64,000 bases of DNA from Eubacteriales bacterium (GCA_030532065.1 JAUNLW010000006.1:1-64000); one strand, 5' to 3'. Counted from the stretch's first letter, positions 25,134-34,956 are shown. Numbers and translations are program-made. The notes: a model not told the origin generated them from the letters alone.

Positions 25134-25757
25134 ATGTCATTATTCGTTAGTTTTGAAGGGATCGATGGCGTAGGTAAAACCGCCAATTTAGATCTGCTCC
25201 AGGACTACCTCTGTAAGAAGGGTTACGAAGTAGAGCGCCCGCGTGAGCCAGGCGGAACCCTTGTGGGTGAAGAGATCCGCCAGATTTTGCTCTCCGGTAA
25301 GGACAGGTCTTTGGCGGCAGAAACCGAACTGTTGCTCTTTCTCGCGGCCCGCGCCCAGATCTGCCGAGAAGTCATCGCGCCTGCTCTGGAGGCCGGTAAG
25401 GTGGTCTTGTGTGACCGCTTCATGGACTCCTCCGTAGCTTATCAAGGTTATGGCCGTGGGCTGGACCCGGAGCTGGTACAGCGCCTCAACCAATTTGCTG
25501 TTGGCGGAGTAGTGCCTGACTTAACTATACTTCTGGATTTGCCTCTGGAAAACGCCAGAGCAAGACAAGGCTTGAGAGAGACAGAAGCTAATAACCGTAT
25601 GGACGCGGAAAGTGATAGGTTCATGGATAAGGTGCGCCAGGGTTTCCTTACTTTGGCCGCCCAGGAACCCAAACGTATTAAAATAATTGACGCCGCTGGC
25701 GACCTTGCCACGGTACAAGCCCAAATAAGGGCCGAAATAGGGAGGATTCTACAGTGA
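25134..25757 (+). CDS. tmk: Thymidylate kinase
   Basis: 207 residues. The P-loop is FEGIDGVGKTANL (residues 8-20), the DR(Y/F) motif is CDRFMDSSVAYQG, and an LID-like loop lies near RMDAESDRF. It phosphorylates dTMP to dTDP. The ATG at 25134 has AAAGGA eight bases upstream and matches the family start. An earlier TTG at 25113 is less likely. It opens the tmk-darA-holB-ricT cluster, with GTGA overlap into darA. Confidence 0.96.
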   Translation: MSLFVSFEGIDGVGKTANLDLLQDYLCKKGYEVERPREPGGTLVGEEIRQILLSGKDRSLAAETELLLFLAARAQICREVIAPALEAGKVVLCDRFMDSSVAYQGYGRGLDPELVQRLNQFAVGGVVPDLTILLDLPLENARARQGLRETEANNRMDAESDRFMDKVRQGFLTLAAQEPKRIKIIDAAGDLATVQAQIRAEIGRILQ

Positions 25758-26083
25758 AACTAGTGTATGCCATCGTCAGTGATGAAGATAGTACTCACCT
25801 TATCTCCGAGATGAATAAAGCCGGTCATCGAGTTACTAAGCTGGCTTCCAGTGGTGGTTTCTTAAGATCCGGCAATTCAACCCTTATGATCGGAACTGAC
25901 GACGAGAAGTTGGAAGATATTTTGAATATCATCAGAAAATTCTCTTCCAGCAGAAAGGTTTCGATCAATGCTAATACCATGCCCAGCGGTATGGGTGGTT
26001 CTTTTATTCCCTATCCCGTTGAAGTGTTGGTAGGCGGAGCTACAGTCTTTGTTGTAAACGTCGAGCACTTTGAGCAAGTCTAG
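25754..26083 (+). CDS. darA: Cyclic-di-AMP receptor, DarA/PstA family
   Basis: 109 residues with a PII-like fold (DUF970). MKLVYAIVSDEDSTHLISEM at the N-terminus, KLASSGGFLRSGNSTLMIG for the c-di-AMP phosphate and base contacts, and PVEVLVGGATVFVVNVEHF at the end. Family proteins bind c-di-AMP as trimers. The GTG start lies in the overlap with the tmk stop, with GGGAGG upstream. The neighbour order matches B. subtilis darA (yaaQ). The yaaR gene that often follows is absent. Confidence 0.94.
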   Translation: MKLVYAIVSDEDSTHLISEMNKAGHRVTKLASSGGFLRSGNSTLMIGTDDEKLEDILNIIRKFSSSRKVSINANTMPSGMGGSFIPYPVEVLVGGATVFVVNVEHFEQV

Positions 26084-27158
26084 GTACGGTTTTAGCACCC
26101 TGCTCTCCCAGGAGGAGAATAAGCGGCTGTTGCTACGAGATGCGCAGGATGGCGCGTTGTCCCATGCTCTGCTGTTTACCGGACCAACCGGTAGTGGCAG
26201 GCGAAGCCTCGCTATGGCCTTGGCCGCATATCTTCTGTGTGAAGATCCCGGAGCGGAAGACGCCTGCGGGATCTGTCCTTCCTGTCGTTATGTAGAAGGT
26301 GGGACTCATCCGGATCTAAAAGAGCTAAACAGCCCGGACGGTAAGCTGATCAAGGTAGAAATGGTCAGGGATGCTATTATCCGTGATCTGCCTCATATGC
26401 CACAGCTTTCTCGTTGCAAAGTCTATATCCTGGCCGCGGATTATCTTAACGAGCAGGGACAAAACGCTCTCTTGAAGTCGCTGGAAGAGCCTCCAGCTTA
26501 TGCTTACTTTATCCTTACGGCAGAAAGTGCCAGCGAGCTTTTACCAACTATCATCTCTCGCGTTAGGGAATATAAGCTGCAGCCGCTCACGGAAAGTGAG
26601 ATGCGTGAGGTTTTAAAGCGCGAAGGCTATACTGAAGGTCTAGACTTCTTAGCGGCCTACGGGGGTCATATCCCAGGACGAGCCCTGGCTCTGGCAGCCA
26701 GAGAAGACTATGCTGAGCTACGTAAGACTAGTTTGGACTTGATTTCTACATTGGCAGACCAATCTTTCCTGGATTTAGCTGCCAAAAGTCAGCGCTGGCT
26801 TCTGGACCATAAGGAGGAATTCGCGGATTTCCTGGCTATTGGTCAGAGTTATCTGAGAGACTTAGGTTTGATGATCTGGCAGCAAAAGCAGCACAAGCAG
26901 CAAGCGGATAATCTTAGTCTGCTCAACCCTGACCAAAAGAAGCGCCTGCAAGCTCAGGCTCGTCTTTTATCGGGTCCTCTGGAATTTCTGACGGACGAGG
27001 CTTTAGCTGAGCTGCTGGACTGCGTGGCCCAGGCTGAAGCATTGCTTAGAGAAGCAGAAGAAGCGTTAAACTATAATGTTAATTACGAGATTTTGACTTG
27101 GAACCTGTTATTGGGACTAAAAGAGTATTTACGCCCGGTGAAGATCGGGAAACTATAG
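26070..27158 (+). CDS. holB: DNA polymerase III delta' subunit
   Basis: 362 residues. The AAA+ fold has a P-loop variant GPTGSGRRS, where Lys is replaced by Arg as in several delta' proteins without ATPase activity. Zinc-binding cysteines follow in CEDPGAEDACGICPSC. SLEEPPAYAYFILTAES is the typical SRC-adjacent strand region. It belongs to the clamp loader that places the beta clamp on DNA. The start TTG overlaps darA by 14 bases. The C-terminal domain is helical. Confidence 0.9.
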   Translation: MSKSRYGFSTLLSQEENKRLLLRDAQDGALSHALLFTGPTGSGRRSLAMALAAYLLCEDPGAEDACGICPSCRYVEGGTHPDLKELNSPDGKLIKVEMVRDAIIRDLPHMPQLSRCKVYILAADYLNEQGQNALLKSLEEPPAYAYFILTAESASELLPTIISRVREYKLQPLTESEMREVLKREGYTEGLDFLAAYGGHIPGRALALAAREDYAELRKTSLDLISTLADQSFLDLAAKSQRWLLDHKEEFADFLAIGQSYLRDLGLMIWQQKQHKQQADNLSLLNPDQKKRLQAQARLLSGPLEFLTDEALAELLDCVAQAEALLREAEEALNYNVNYEILTWNLLLGLKEYLRPVKIGKL

Positions 27159-27238
27159 ATAATAGATCAACTTGCCGCTAATTGAGATCTTCTCGCTGAT
27201 AAGTCGAGAACAAGTGGTAATTGAAGAAAGGTATAGAT

Positions 27239-28111
27239 ATGACCAAAGTGATTGCTGTCCGTTATCAGGAACGGGGCAAGACCTACTATAGCAGTGTAGA
27301 CATACCCAGCGTAGATAAAGGATCTTATGTCGTTGTAGAAACGGATCAGGGTCCCGAGTATGCCCTGTGTACGGGGCTGTTATCAGAAGTTTCTGACGAG
27401 GTAGTCGCGGAAATGCAGGAGAAAACCGGACTCTTCCCCATCACGCGTTTGGCTGATGCGAAGGATGAGGCAGATTTCCTGGATAACAGAGAAGCGGCTG
27501 TAGAAGCTTTTGAGTTCTGCGCGCGTGAGATTGAGCGCCACGGCTTACCCATGGAGCTGGTTGGCGCGGAGTATAATCTGGATCGCTCGCGCCTGCTTTT
27601 TTATTTCACTGCTGACGGAAGAGTAGACTTTAGGCGTTTAGTGCGCGACCTGGCTTCCGCCTTCCGCACCCGCATCGAATTACGGCAGATCGGAGTAAGA
27701 GATGAGGCAGCCTTGTTGGGTGGACTGGGCGCTTGTGGTAGAGAACTCTGCTGTGCCACTTTCTTGGATGAGTTCAGACCGGTTTCCATCAAGATGGCTA
27801 AAGAACAGAATCTTTCCATGAATCCCGCTAAAATCTCGGGTGCTTGTGGACGTTTGCTCTGCTGCCTGCGTTATGAAGAAGAAGCCTACCGAGACGCCAA
27901 ACACCGCCTGCCACGTAAAGGCGACCGGGTAAGAGTAGCTGACGGTTCTGGGGTGGTAGAACAGGTCAATCTCCTGCGTGAGATTTTGACAGTGCGTTTG
28001 GATGGCTCTAATGATGAGCTTGAGATTGTTCAGGTTCCAGCCGCAGAAGCAGAAGTGCTAAGTCGTGGTAAGAGCGGTAAGGCTAAAGCTGCTCGCAGTG
28101 AAGAAGACTAG
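27239..28111 (+). CDS. ricT: PSP1 domain protein RicT (YaaT)
   Basis: 290 residues. The PSP1 domain spans residues 1 to about 220, with LLFYFTADGRVDFRRLVRDL and GRELCCATFL followed by SGACGRLLCCLRYEE. The double cysteine motifs match RicT, part of the RicAFT complex, which binds two Fe-S clusters and supports RNase Y activity in B. subtilis. The ATG at 27239 has AAAGG upstream, preferred over the TTG at 27221. Placement after holB is conserved. Confidence 0.93.
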   Translation: MTKVIAVRYQERGKTYYSSVDIPSVDKGSYVVVETDQGPEYALCTGLLSEVSDEVVAEMQEKTGLFPITRLADAKDEADFLDNREAAVEAFEFCAREIERHGLPMELVGAEYNLDRSRLLFYFTADGRVDFRRLVRDLASAFRTRIELRQIGVRDEAALLGGLGACGRELCCATFLDEFRPVSIKMAKEQNLSMNPAKISGACGRLLCCLRYEEEAYRDAKHRLPRKGDRVRVADGSGVVEQVNLLREILTVRLDGSNDELEIVQVPAAEAEVLSRGKSGKAKAARSEED

Positions 28112-28120
28112 GTTTTTGCG

Positions 28121-29038
28121 ATGGCTTATTCCTCTGAACAGCCGGAAACTAAGAAAGAGAGAGCTAAGGCTGAGATTGGCAGGCTCTACTTAGTGCCTAC
28201 ACCTATTGGTAACTTGCGGGATCTCAGCGCCAGGGCAGGAGAAGTACTGGCGGAGGCTGATCTTGTTGCCTGCGAGGATACAAGGGTAACTTCCCGCTTA
28301 TTGGCGGCAGCAGGCCTGCCTTTCCAGGAATTGATCAGCTATCACAGTCACAACGAAAAAAGTCGCTCTAACCTCTTGTTGGAGCATTTGCTACAGGGAG
28401 AGAATATTGCTCTGGTATCTGACGCTGGTATGCCGGCAATCTCCGATCCCGGTGAAGTAGTGGTTAGGGCGGCGTTGGGAGAAGGCATAGAGGTTTGTGC
28501 CTTACCGGGGCCTAACGCAGGACTGACAGCGCTTTCAGCTTCTGGACTGTCTACACGTTATTTTTATTTTGAAGGTTTTATCCCCTCAGCCGGCGCGGAA
28601 CGCAGTGAACGCTTGGCTATAGTTATTAAAAGACCGGAAACTTCCATTATCTATGAAGCACCTCATCGCTTGGAGAAAACCTTACAAGATCTAAGTTCTC
28701 TGGGCATAGGAGCGCGTCGCCTCTGCCTGGGCCGGGAACTGACCAAGACTTATGAAACTTATATGCGCTTTACAGTAGATGAAGCGATCGCTGATCTAGC
28801 GGAAAAGCCGGCTCGGGGAGAGTATGTCTTGATTCTGGAAGGCTGTGATGAATACTTTGCTCGTCTGCCGGAGGCAGCTGAGGCCGATCAAGCCGCTAAA
28901 AGAGCTGAGCTCAAGGCAGCGGTAGCCAGCCTCAAAGATGCGGGACTTAGCCGTAAAACCATGGTCCAGATACTTATTCCCTTATATGGCTGTCGTAAAA
29001 ATGAGATCTATACTTTGGCAGATGAGTTGGAGAATTAA
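28121..29038 (+). CDS. rsmI: 16S rRNA (cytidine-1402-2'-O)-methyltransferase
   Basis: 305 residues. LYLVPTPIGNLRDLSARAGE opens the tetrapyrrole-methylase fold. ACEDTRVTSRLL, ALVSDAGMPAISDPGE (SAM site) and CALPGPNAGLTAL follow in order. It methylates the ribose of C1402 with RsmH. The extra about 25 residues before LYLVPTPIGN are unusual, and the ribosome site is weak, so an internal start is possible. Confidence 0.94.
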   Translation: MAYSSEQPETKKERAKAEIGRLYLVPTPIGNLRDLSARAGEVLAEADLVACEDTRVTSRLLAAAGLPFQELISYHSHNEKSRSNLLLEHLLQGENIALVSDAGMPAISDPGEVVVRAALGEGIEVCALPGPNAGLTALSASGLSTRYFYFEGFIPSAGAERSERLAIVIKRPETSIIYEAPHRLEKTLQDLSSLGIGARRLCLGRELTKTYETYMRFTVDEAIADLAEKPARGEYVLILEGCDEYFARLPEAAEADQAAKRAELKAAVASLKDAGLSRKTMVQILIPLYGCRKNEIYTLADELEN

Positions 29039-29167
29039 GTAAACCAGGCCTTTAGAACTGACGATTTCCTTATTTCTAGCTACATCATATTTGTTGTATA
29101 ATCAAGCGTGCGGCTCTGATCTGAGAGCGCCGACTGCCGGCTATTTAGCAGTAATTTAAAACTTATT

Positions 29168-29187
29168 GTGACAACTATTGGTGTCAC
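29168..29187. promoter_or_regulatory. Inverted repeat in the metG leader
   Basis: GTGACA and TGTCAC are separated by 8 bases, 31 bases before the metG ATG. It could bind a regulator or fold as a small hairpin. No T-box or S-box motif is visible. Confidence 0.35.
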
Positions 29188-29218
29188 CAGTTAATAATGC
29201 GGAAAGAAGAGGTCTCAG

Positions 29219-30892
29219 ATGTCTAAGTACTATATCACTACACCTATCTACTATCCCTCATCCAATCTCACGATTGGTAATGCCTACACCAGCGTAATCG
29301 CTGACTGTTTGGCTCGCTGGCATCGCATGCTGGGTGAAGAGGTGCTGTTTTTGACCGGTACGGACGAGCATGGACAAAAGCTGCAGCAGGCAGCAGAGAA
29401 ACAAGGTCTTACGCCTAAGACCTTCGTGGATTACATGGTGAAGAGCGACGTATTGCGCCTGTGGCAGCTCATGGATATCAGCAATGACCGCTTTATCCGT
29501 ACGACGGATGACTTTCACGTGAAGGCGGTGCAGGAGATTTTCCAAAAACTCTACGACCAGGGTGATATTTATCTCGGCACCTATCGTGGCCATTATTGCA
29601 CACCCTGTGAGTCTTTTTGGACTGACAGCCAACTGGTAGACGGTATGTGCCCGGACTGCCATCGACCAGTAGTAGAGATGCAAGAAGAGTGCTATTTCTT
29701 CCGTATGTCCAAATACCAGGATCGCCTCCTGGCTTACTATGAGCAACATCCTGACTTTATCCAGCCCGAATCCCGGATGCGCGAGATGGTCAACAACTTC
29801 TTAAAACCCGGTCTGGAAGACCTGGCCCTGTCCAGGACCAGCTTCAACTGGGGTATTCAGGTACCTTTCGATCCGAAGCACGTTATCTACGTCTGGCTGG
29901 ACGCTTTGACAAATTACCTGACTATCCTGGGCTATCCGGAAAAGACCGCCGACTATGACAAGTACTGGCCGGCGGACTTACATCTGGTGGGCAAGGATAT
30001 TATCCGTTTCCACACTATCATATGGCCCATTATTCTCATGGCACTGGACCTGCCATTGCCCAAGCAAATTTTTGGCCACGGCTGGCTTCTGGTGGGTGGA
30101 GATAAGATGTCGAAATCTAAAGGTAATGTCGTAGATCCCCATGTCTTAGTGGATATTTTTGGCGTGGATGCCGTTCGCTATTTCCTTTTACGCGAAATCC
30201 AGTTTGGCCAGGACGGTAACTTCTCCGGTGAAGCTTTGATCAATCGCATCAATTCTGATCTGGTAAATGACTTGGGTAATCTCTTATCGCGTACCTTGGC
30301 CATGGTGGAGCAAAACTTCCCGCAGGGTCTACCTGAAGAAAGAGCAACCGGTGACTTTGACCAGGAACTGGCCGCGCAAGCGGATAAGGCGTTTACTGAA
30401 GCTACGGCTCACATGGAAAAACTTAAACTTTCCGCCGCCCTCGAGAGCATCTGGACTTATATTCGCCGTGCCAACAAATATATTGACGAAACACAACCCT
30501 GGGTTTTGGCAAAAGACGAGGCTTCCAAGCCTCGTCTAGCCGCTGTCCTATACAATCTCTGTGACAGTTTGCGACGTGTTTCTATCTTAGTTGCTCCCTT
30601 TATGCCGGCAACCAGTCGTGAGATCGATCGTCAGCTGGGACTGGAACGCAGTGAGGTCCAGGAAAATTGCCAGGGACTTCCTTGGCAAGAAGCCGGCAAG
30701 GCTAACCTTTATCCGGCAGGCCTTGTCCCACAAAGAGGAGAGGCGCTCTTCCCCAGAATCAAGCTGGATGAGACCTTAAGTCTGATGGACAGGAAGGCCA
30801 GGGAACGCTCTAACACCCTGGCTGATATGAAGGAAGCTGATTTTGCGGCCCTGCGTAAAGGCGCGGATGTAGACGAGTTATTGCATCAATAA
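29219..30892 (+). CDS. metG: Methionyl-tRNA synthetase
   Basis: 557 residues. ITTPIYYPSSNLTIGNAYTS carries the HIGH-like signature (N-terminal TIGNAY), and DKMSKSKGN the KMSKS loop. Four zinc-type cysteines are in YCTPCESFW and MCPDCHRP. The anticodon-binding helices include NKYIDETQPW. The C-terminal tRNA-binding (OB) domain found in longer MetRS is absent. A strong AGAGG precedes the ATG. The order rsmI-metG-tatD matches B. subtilis. Confidence 0.96.
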   Translation: MSKYYITTPIYYPSSNLTIGNAYTSVIADCLARWHRMLGEEVLFLTGTDEHGQKLQQAAEKQGLTPKTFVDYMVKSDVLRLWQLMDISNDRFIRTTDDFHVKAVQEIFQKLYDQGDIYLGTYRGHYCTPCESFWTDSQLVDGMCPDCHRPVVEMQEECYFFRMSKYQDRLLAYYEQHPDFIQPESRMREMVNNFLKPGLEDLALSRTSFNWGIQVPFDPKHVIYVWLDALTNYLTILGYPEKTADYDKYWPADLHLVGKDIIRFHTIIWPIILMALDLPLPKQIFGHGWLLVGGDKMSKSKGNVVDPHVLVDIFGVDAVRYFLLREIQFGQDGNFSGEALINRINSDLVNDLGNLLSRTLAMVEQNFPQGLPEERATGDFDQELAAQADKAFTEATAHMEKLKLSAALESIWTYIRRANKYIDETQPWVLAKDEASKPRLAAVLYNLCDSLRRVSILVAPFMPATSREIDRQLGLERSEVQENCQGLPWQEAGKANLYPAGLVPQRGEALFPRIKLDETLSLMDRKARERSNTLADMKEADFAALRKGADVDELLHQ

Positions 30893-30922
30893 ACTTGCAA
30901 TACTCACATTTAGGAGATAATT

Positions 30923-31816
30923 ATGGATCAGGTCAAAGATACAAAAACTTTTAAACCAGAGCCGGAGCAGTTACAAGAGCCACTTATCTTTGATACGCAC
31001 GCTCATCTGCAAGATCCGGACTTCCGTGATGACCTGGACCAATTATTAGAAAATATAGCAGAGGCGGGAGTGGGCAGAGTAGTTCTGCCGGCTTCCGACC
31101 TGGAAGATTCCCGCCGAGCGGCTAAATTAGCCTTGTCCCGGCCGGGGCTTTATTGTGTTCTGGGTGTCCACCCACATGAGGCTAAGTCCTGGACACCGGA
31201 CAGCCGCCAAGAATTGATCGATCTGGTTAAAGAGACTCAGGCACAAGGCCGGGCTATGGGTCGCGAAAAGGTGGTCGTGGGCATTGGTGAGATCGGTCTT
31301 GATTATCACTATGACTTCAGCCCGCGTCATATCCAGGCTGCGGTTTATCGCGAGCAGATCGAGATTGCGCAGGAACTTAACTTACCAGTTATTATTCACG
31401 AGCGGGAAGCTTTCCTGGATTCTTTTACAATCTTGGAAATGTCCAAGTCCGACGGGCTCTTACAACTGCCTTTTGCCTGCCATTGTTTCTCCGGCAGTCC
31501 TGAATCTGCGAAGCGCTTGCTCAAATTGAACTGCTATCTGGGTTTTGATGGGCCTATTACTTTTAAAAAGGCCCGGCAGCCTCAGGCTTCCTTATCTGTT
31601 GTACCGGACGATCGCTTCTTGTTGGAAACTGATTCTCCCTATCTCACGCCGGTACCTTTCCGTGGTCAGAGAAATGATCCCTCTATGCTGCACTATATTG
31701 CCCTGAAAGCAGCGGAAGTGCGCAATCGCTCTTACGAGACCATACTGGCTCAGAACTGGGATAATGCCTGCCGCTTTTTTGGGTTAGATGCTGATCCGCA
31801 AAAAGATATTCTATAG
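30923..31816 (+). CDS. tatD: TatD family metal-dependent hydrolase
   Basis: 297 residues. The metal ligands are in FDTHAHLQDPDF (His-x-His), the Glu in GIGEIGLDYHYD, a His in VIIHEREA, a His in FACHCFSG, and Asp in LLETDSPYLTP. Members act as DNases or deaminases of damaged or tRNA-derived substrates. The first about 20 residues are an extra charged extension. AGGAG precedes the ATG. Confidence 0.93.
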   Translation: MDQVKDTKTFKPEPEQLQEPLIFDTHAHLQDPDFRDDLDQLLENIAEAGVGRVVLPASDLEDSRRAAKLALSRPGLYCVLGVHPHEAKSWTPDSRQELIDLVKETQAQGRAMGREKVVVGIGEIGLDYHYDFSPRHIQAAVYREQIEIAQELNLPVIIHEREAFLDSFTILEMSKSDGLLQLPFACHCFSGSPESAKRLLKLNCYLGFDGPITFKKARQPQASLSVVPDDRFLLETDSPYLTPVPFRGQRNDPSMLHYIALKAAEVRNRSYETILAQNWDNACRFFGLDADPQKDIL

Positions 31817-31843
31817 CTTACCCGCATATAACAACTGATATTA

Positions 31844-31903
31844 GTTTTACCTCTACCATAAGAAGGTATATGACGAAAATGTTCATTAATTCAGAGGTAA
31901 AAC
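31844..31903 (+). promoter_or_regulatory. Perfect 11-bp inverted repeat covering the ABC exporter ribosome site
   Basis: GTTTTACCTCT (31844-31854) and AGAGGTAAAAC (31893-31903) are exact complements, separated by 38 bases. The second arm contains the AGAGGT ribosome site of the next gene (ATG 31905). When paired, that site would be hidden, so this may be translational control. It could instead be an operator. Confidence 0.55.
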
Positions 31904-31904
31904 A

Positions 31905-32825
31905 ATGGAAAACGAAAGCATATTAGAAATCCAAGGCCTGAATAAGACCTACGGATCCCTGCAAGCCCTGAAAGACGTTTCCTTCACTCTAACAAGAGGA
32001 AAGATCTACGGCTTTATCGGGGAAAATGGGGCAGGTAAAACAACCTGCATCCGTATCCTGGCAGGCCTAACTCGGCCTGATTCCGGCCGTGTGCGCGTTC
32101 TGGGTAAGGACTACCCACAGAAAGCTAAAGAAGCCAGAGCGCGTATGGGCTTTATGGTGGAACGACCTATCTACTACGATAATTTGACCGCGGCGCAAAA
32201 CTTGGATTTGCAAATGCAGCTCTATGGAGCTCATTACCAAGCAGAAATCCCGCAGCTTATTGAGCGTGTAGGCTTGAAAAATATTGAAAAGCGCAAATTA
32301 AAAGATTTCTCATTAGGTATGAAACAGCGCCTGGGTATTGCCATGACTTTGGCGAACAAACCTGATTTACTAGTGCTGGATGAGCCGGTAAATGGCTTAG
32401 ATCCTGTAGGTATGGTGGATGTGCGCCATATTCTGCAAAAGCTAAATCAAGAAGGTATGACGATCTTCCTGTCAAGCCACATTTTGGCTGAACTCTATCA
32501 ACTGGCTAGCGATTACATTGTCATCCATCAAGGACAAATTCTGCGCTGCCTCAGTCTTGCGGAATTAAATGAAGCCTGCCAAAAAAATATCAATGTTATT
32601 GCCTCTGACACAGACCTGCTTCAACAACAGGTTGAAACACAATTCCCGGAGGCAAGGGTTGTGAGAGAAGGCGCACATACGCTAAAAATCTTTTCAGAGC
32701 ACGTTGAGCCTGGCCAGATTGGTCGAATCGCGGCCAATAATCAGATCATCTTGTCCAAGCTCAGCTACGAAGGCGATGATCTGGAAAGCTTCTACATCAA
32801 AACAATCTCCGGAGGTCAACAATGA
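31905..32825 (+). CDS. ABC transporter ATP-binding protein, BcrA-type
   Basis: 306 residues. Walker A GENGAGKTTCIR, Q-loop, signature LGMKQRLGIAM (LSGGQ-like), Walker B LLVLDEPVNGLDP and a switch His in FLSSHILAEL. The C-terminal tail of about 70 residues is typical for peptide-antibiotic exporter ATPases. It overlaps the permease by 4 bases. Role: probable export of, or resistance to, a peptide or other hydrophobic compound. No two-component genes are adjacent, so the regulator is not in view. The ribosome site lies in an inverted repeat. Confidence 0.88.
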   Translation: MENESILEIQGLNKTYGSLQALKDVSFTLTRGKIYGFIGENGAGKTTCIRILAGLTRPDSGRVRVLGKDYPQKAKEARARMGFMVERPIYYDNLTAAQNLDLQMQLYGAHYQAEIPQLIERVGLKNIEKRKLKDFSLGMKQRLGIAMTLANKPDLLVLDEPVNGLDPVGMVDVRHILQKLNQEGMTIFLSSHILAELYQLASDYIVIHQGQILRCLSLAELNEACQKNINVIASDTDLLQQQVETQFPEARVVREGAHTLKIFSEHVEPGQIGRIAANNQIILSKLSYEGDDLESFYIKTISGGQQ

Positions 32826-33562
32826 GTAACTTATTCCAGTGGGAGTTTCACAGCTTTATCAAAGGCAAAAAACTCTTATCTTTTATCATTGCCGCTCTTA
32901 TACTTGCAGCTGTCTATGTAGGTATTGCCATTTATACGGAAGTGCCTAACGGCATTACCGGAGTTGCGGAAAGCGCCGCCTTCATGAGCTCTTTACTGGT
33001 CTTCATTTGCCCGGTTGTGGCCGGACTAATGATTGCGCAAGCCTTTGAAAGTCGCCTGATTCAGGCCAGTGTTATGAGTGGAAAAAGTCGCTTCGCAGTG
33101 GTTGTGGTTAAGACACTTTGCTTCATACTACTTATGTTTATCTTAATGCTGCTGACGACTACCTTGTCCAGCCTGGGAATAACCCTGGCGAAAGGCTGGG
33201 GAGAAATAGACTTGGGTGGCATATCGGCTGCTCAGTACATTTGCAGTATAATTATGTTCCTGGCACTATCAGTGGTAGGCTACAGCATAGTTGTTCCTCT
33301 GGCCTTTTATACAAAAAAAATTGGTTCATCAATTGGGCTGGGCTTTGCTTTAAGCCTGGCAGTCTATATGCTGATTGAGCAAATGGTTAAGAATGAGAAT
33401 AGCCATGCTCTACTGCAATATACGCCCTCAGGCCGTTCTTTCTTTGTTCTCAACGACCAAAGCGCCGGCTATTGGCTTGGCTCTTTTATCGTTTTAGTGG
33501 CTTGGATCTTTATTTATATCGGCATTTCTTACGCTCTTATTAAAAACGAGGAGTTGAAATAA
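32822..33562 (+). CDS. ABC-2 type transporter permease
   Basis: 246 residues with about six hydrophobic segments, including FIIAALILAAVYVGIAIY, AVVVVKTLCFILLMFILML and the C-terminal IVLVAWIFIYIGISYALI. Layout matches permeases paired with BcrA-type ATPases. The ATGA overlap with the ATPase shows coupling. The gene after it is 140 bases away and has its own promoter. Confidence 0.8.
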   Translation: MSNLFQWEFHSFIKGKKLLSFIIAALILAAVYVGIAIYTEVPNGITGVAESAAFMSSLLVFICPVVAGLMIAQAFESRLIQASVMSGKSRFAVVVVKTLCFILLMFILMLLTTTLSSLGITLAKGWGEIDLGGISAAQYICSIIMFLALSVVGYSIVVPLAFYTKKIGSSIGLGFALSLAVYMLIEQMVKNENSHALLQYTPSGRSFFVLNDQSAGYWLGSFIVLVAWIFIYIGISYALIKNEELK

Positions 33563-33616
33563 TGGAAGAGGATTTTTGCCCTCTAATTGTTTGCTCTTTG
33601 AAGAGTGGATGATATG

Positions 33617-33646
33617 CTGACTTGGTTAAGGTTTAGCGGTTATACT
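33617..33646 (+). promoter_or_regulatory. Promoter of trpB
   Basis: CTGACT (33617-33622) and TATACT (33641-33646) are spaced 18 bases, about 57 bases before the ATG. Confidence 0.5.
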
Positions 33647-33702
33647 TAGCAAAATGAGAATTAACGATTATCGTATGCAACTCGACATACCGGGAGGTGA
33701 AT

Positions 33703-34926
33703 ATGATCAAGAATGGTGTTGATTTTAGCACATACCTGAAAAGCTATCCGGATGATGCTGGATATTTCGGACCATATGGTGGAGCCTACATTTCCGAGGA
33801 ACTGCAGGCTGCCATGCAGGAGATTACTGATGCCTACTTTAACATTGCTAAGAGCGCGAAGTTTGTTAATGAGCTACGCCGTATACGTAGGGAATTCCAG
33901 GGCCGACCCACGCCAGTTAGCCATTTAGAGAGATTATCCAATTCGCTGGGCAGAGTGCAGCTTTATGTGAAGAGAGAAGACCTCAATCACACAGGTGCCC
34001 ATAAATTAAATCACTGTATGGGTGAAGCATTGCTGGCCAAATTTATGGGAAAGAAGAAAGTTATTGCTGAGACTGGGGCCGGTCAACACGGGGTGGCTTT
34101 GGCTACCGCGGCAAGTTATTTTGGCCTGGAGTGTGATATCTACATGGGAAAAGTAGATATCATGAAGCAGGCGCCAAATGTTGCCCGTATGAAGATCTTG
34201 GGAGCGAATGTCGTTGAGGTTACTCATGGACTTCAAACGCTGAAAGAAGCGGTAGACGCAGCTTTCCAAGCCTACAGTCGAGAATATAAAGACGCCATCT
34301 ACTGCATAGGCAGTGTGGTTGGTCCGCACCCCTTCCCCATGATGGTGCGGGATTTCCAGGAAGTAGTGGGTATAGAAGCGAGAGAACAATTCCTTGATAT
34401 GACCGGCGAACTTCCGGATGCCGTAGTGGCTTGCGTGGGTGGCGGTAGTAACGCTGCTGGTTTCTTTTCCGGCTTCCTAAATGATCCGGTAAAAATTTAT
34501 GGTGTAGAGCCCTTAGGCCGCGGACCCAAGCTGGGTGATCACGCGGCTAGCCTAAATTATGGTAGTGAAGGTATTATGCACGGCTTTAACTCCGTGATGC
34601 TGAAAGATGATCAAGGCGACCCCGCGCCGGTTTATTCTGTTGCCAGCGGACTGGATTATCCTTCCAGCGGACCTGAGCATGCCTTTTGGAAAAAGACGGG
34701 CCGGGTGCAATATGATGTGGCGGATGATGAAGAAGCTATTGATGCCTTCTTTAAACTTTCCCGCCTTGAAGGCATTATTCCGGCTATTGAAAGCGCACAC
34801 GCTTTGGCATTTGCCATGCGCTTATCGCAAAAAATGCGGACCGGCTCTATCCTTGTCAACTTATCGGGTAGAGGTGATAAGGATATGGATTATATTCTGG
34901 AGAACTATGGTGACCGCTTAGATTAA
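33703..34926 (+). CDS. trpB: Tryptophan synthase beta chain, solitary
   Basis: 407 residues, a fold-type II PLP enzyme. [17 protein letters not shown] carries the PLP Lys (K101). [14 protein letters not shown] supplies the catalytic Glu, and [14 protein letters not shown] binds the phosphate. In the full pathway the beta chain makes tryptophan from indole and serine. No trpA or other trp gene flanks it, so it may salvage indole or act on other serine-type substrates. GGGAGGT lies before ATG 33703. A GTG at 33697 overlaps that site and is rejected as start. Confidence 0.93.
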   Translation: MIKNGVDFSTYLKSYPDDAGYFGPYGGAYISEELQAAMQEITDAYFNIAKSAKFVNELRRIRREFQGRPTPVSHLERLSNSLGRVQLYVKREDLNHTGAHKLNHCMGEALLAKFMGKKKVIAETGAGQHGVALATAASYFGLECDIYMGKVDIMKQAPNVARMKILGANVVEVTHGLQTLKEAVDAAFQAYSREYKDAIYCIGSVVGPHPFPMMVRDFQEVVGIEAREQFLDMTGELPDAVVACVGGGSNAAGFFSGFLNDPVKIYGVEPLGRGPKLGDHAASLNYGSEGIMHGFNSVMLKDDQGDPAPVYSVASGLDYPSSGPEHAFWKKTGRVQYDVADDEEAIDAFFKLSRLEGIIPAIESAHALAFAMRLSQKMRTGSILVNLSGRGDKDMDYILENYGDRLD

Positions 34927-34956
34927 TCTATAGCCTGAGATTTTTTAGAAATAGAA

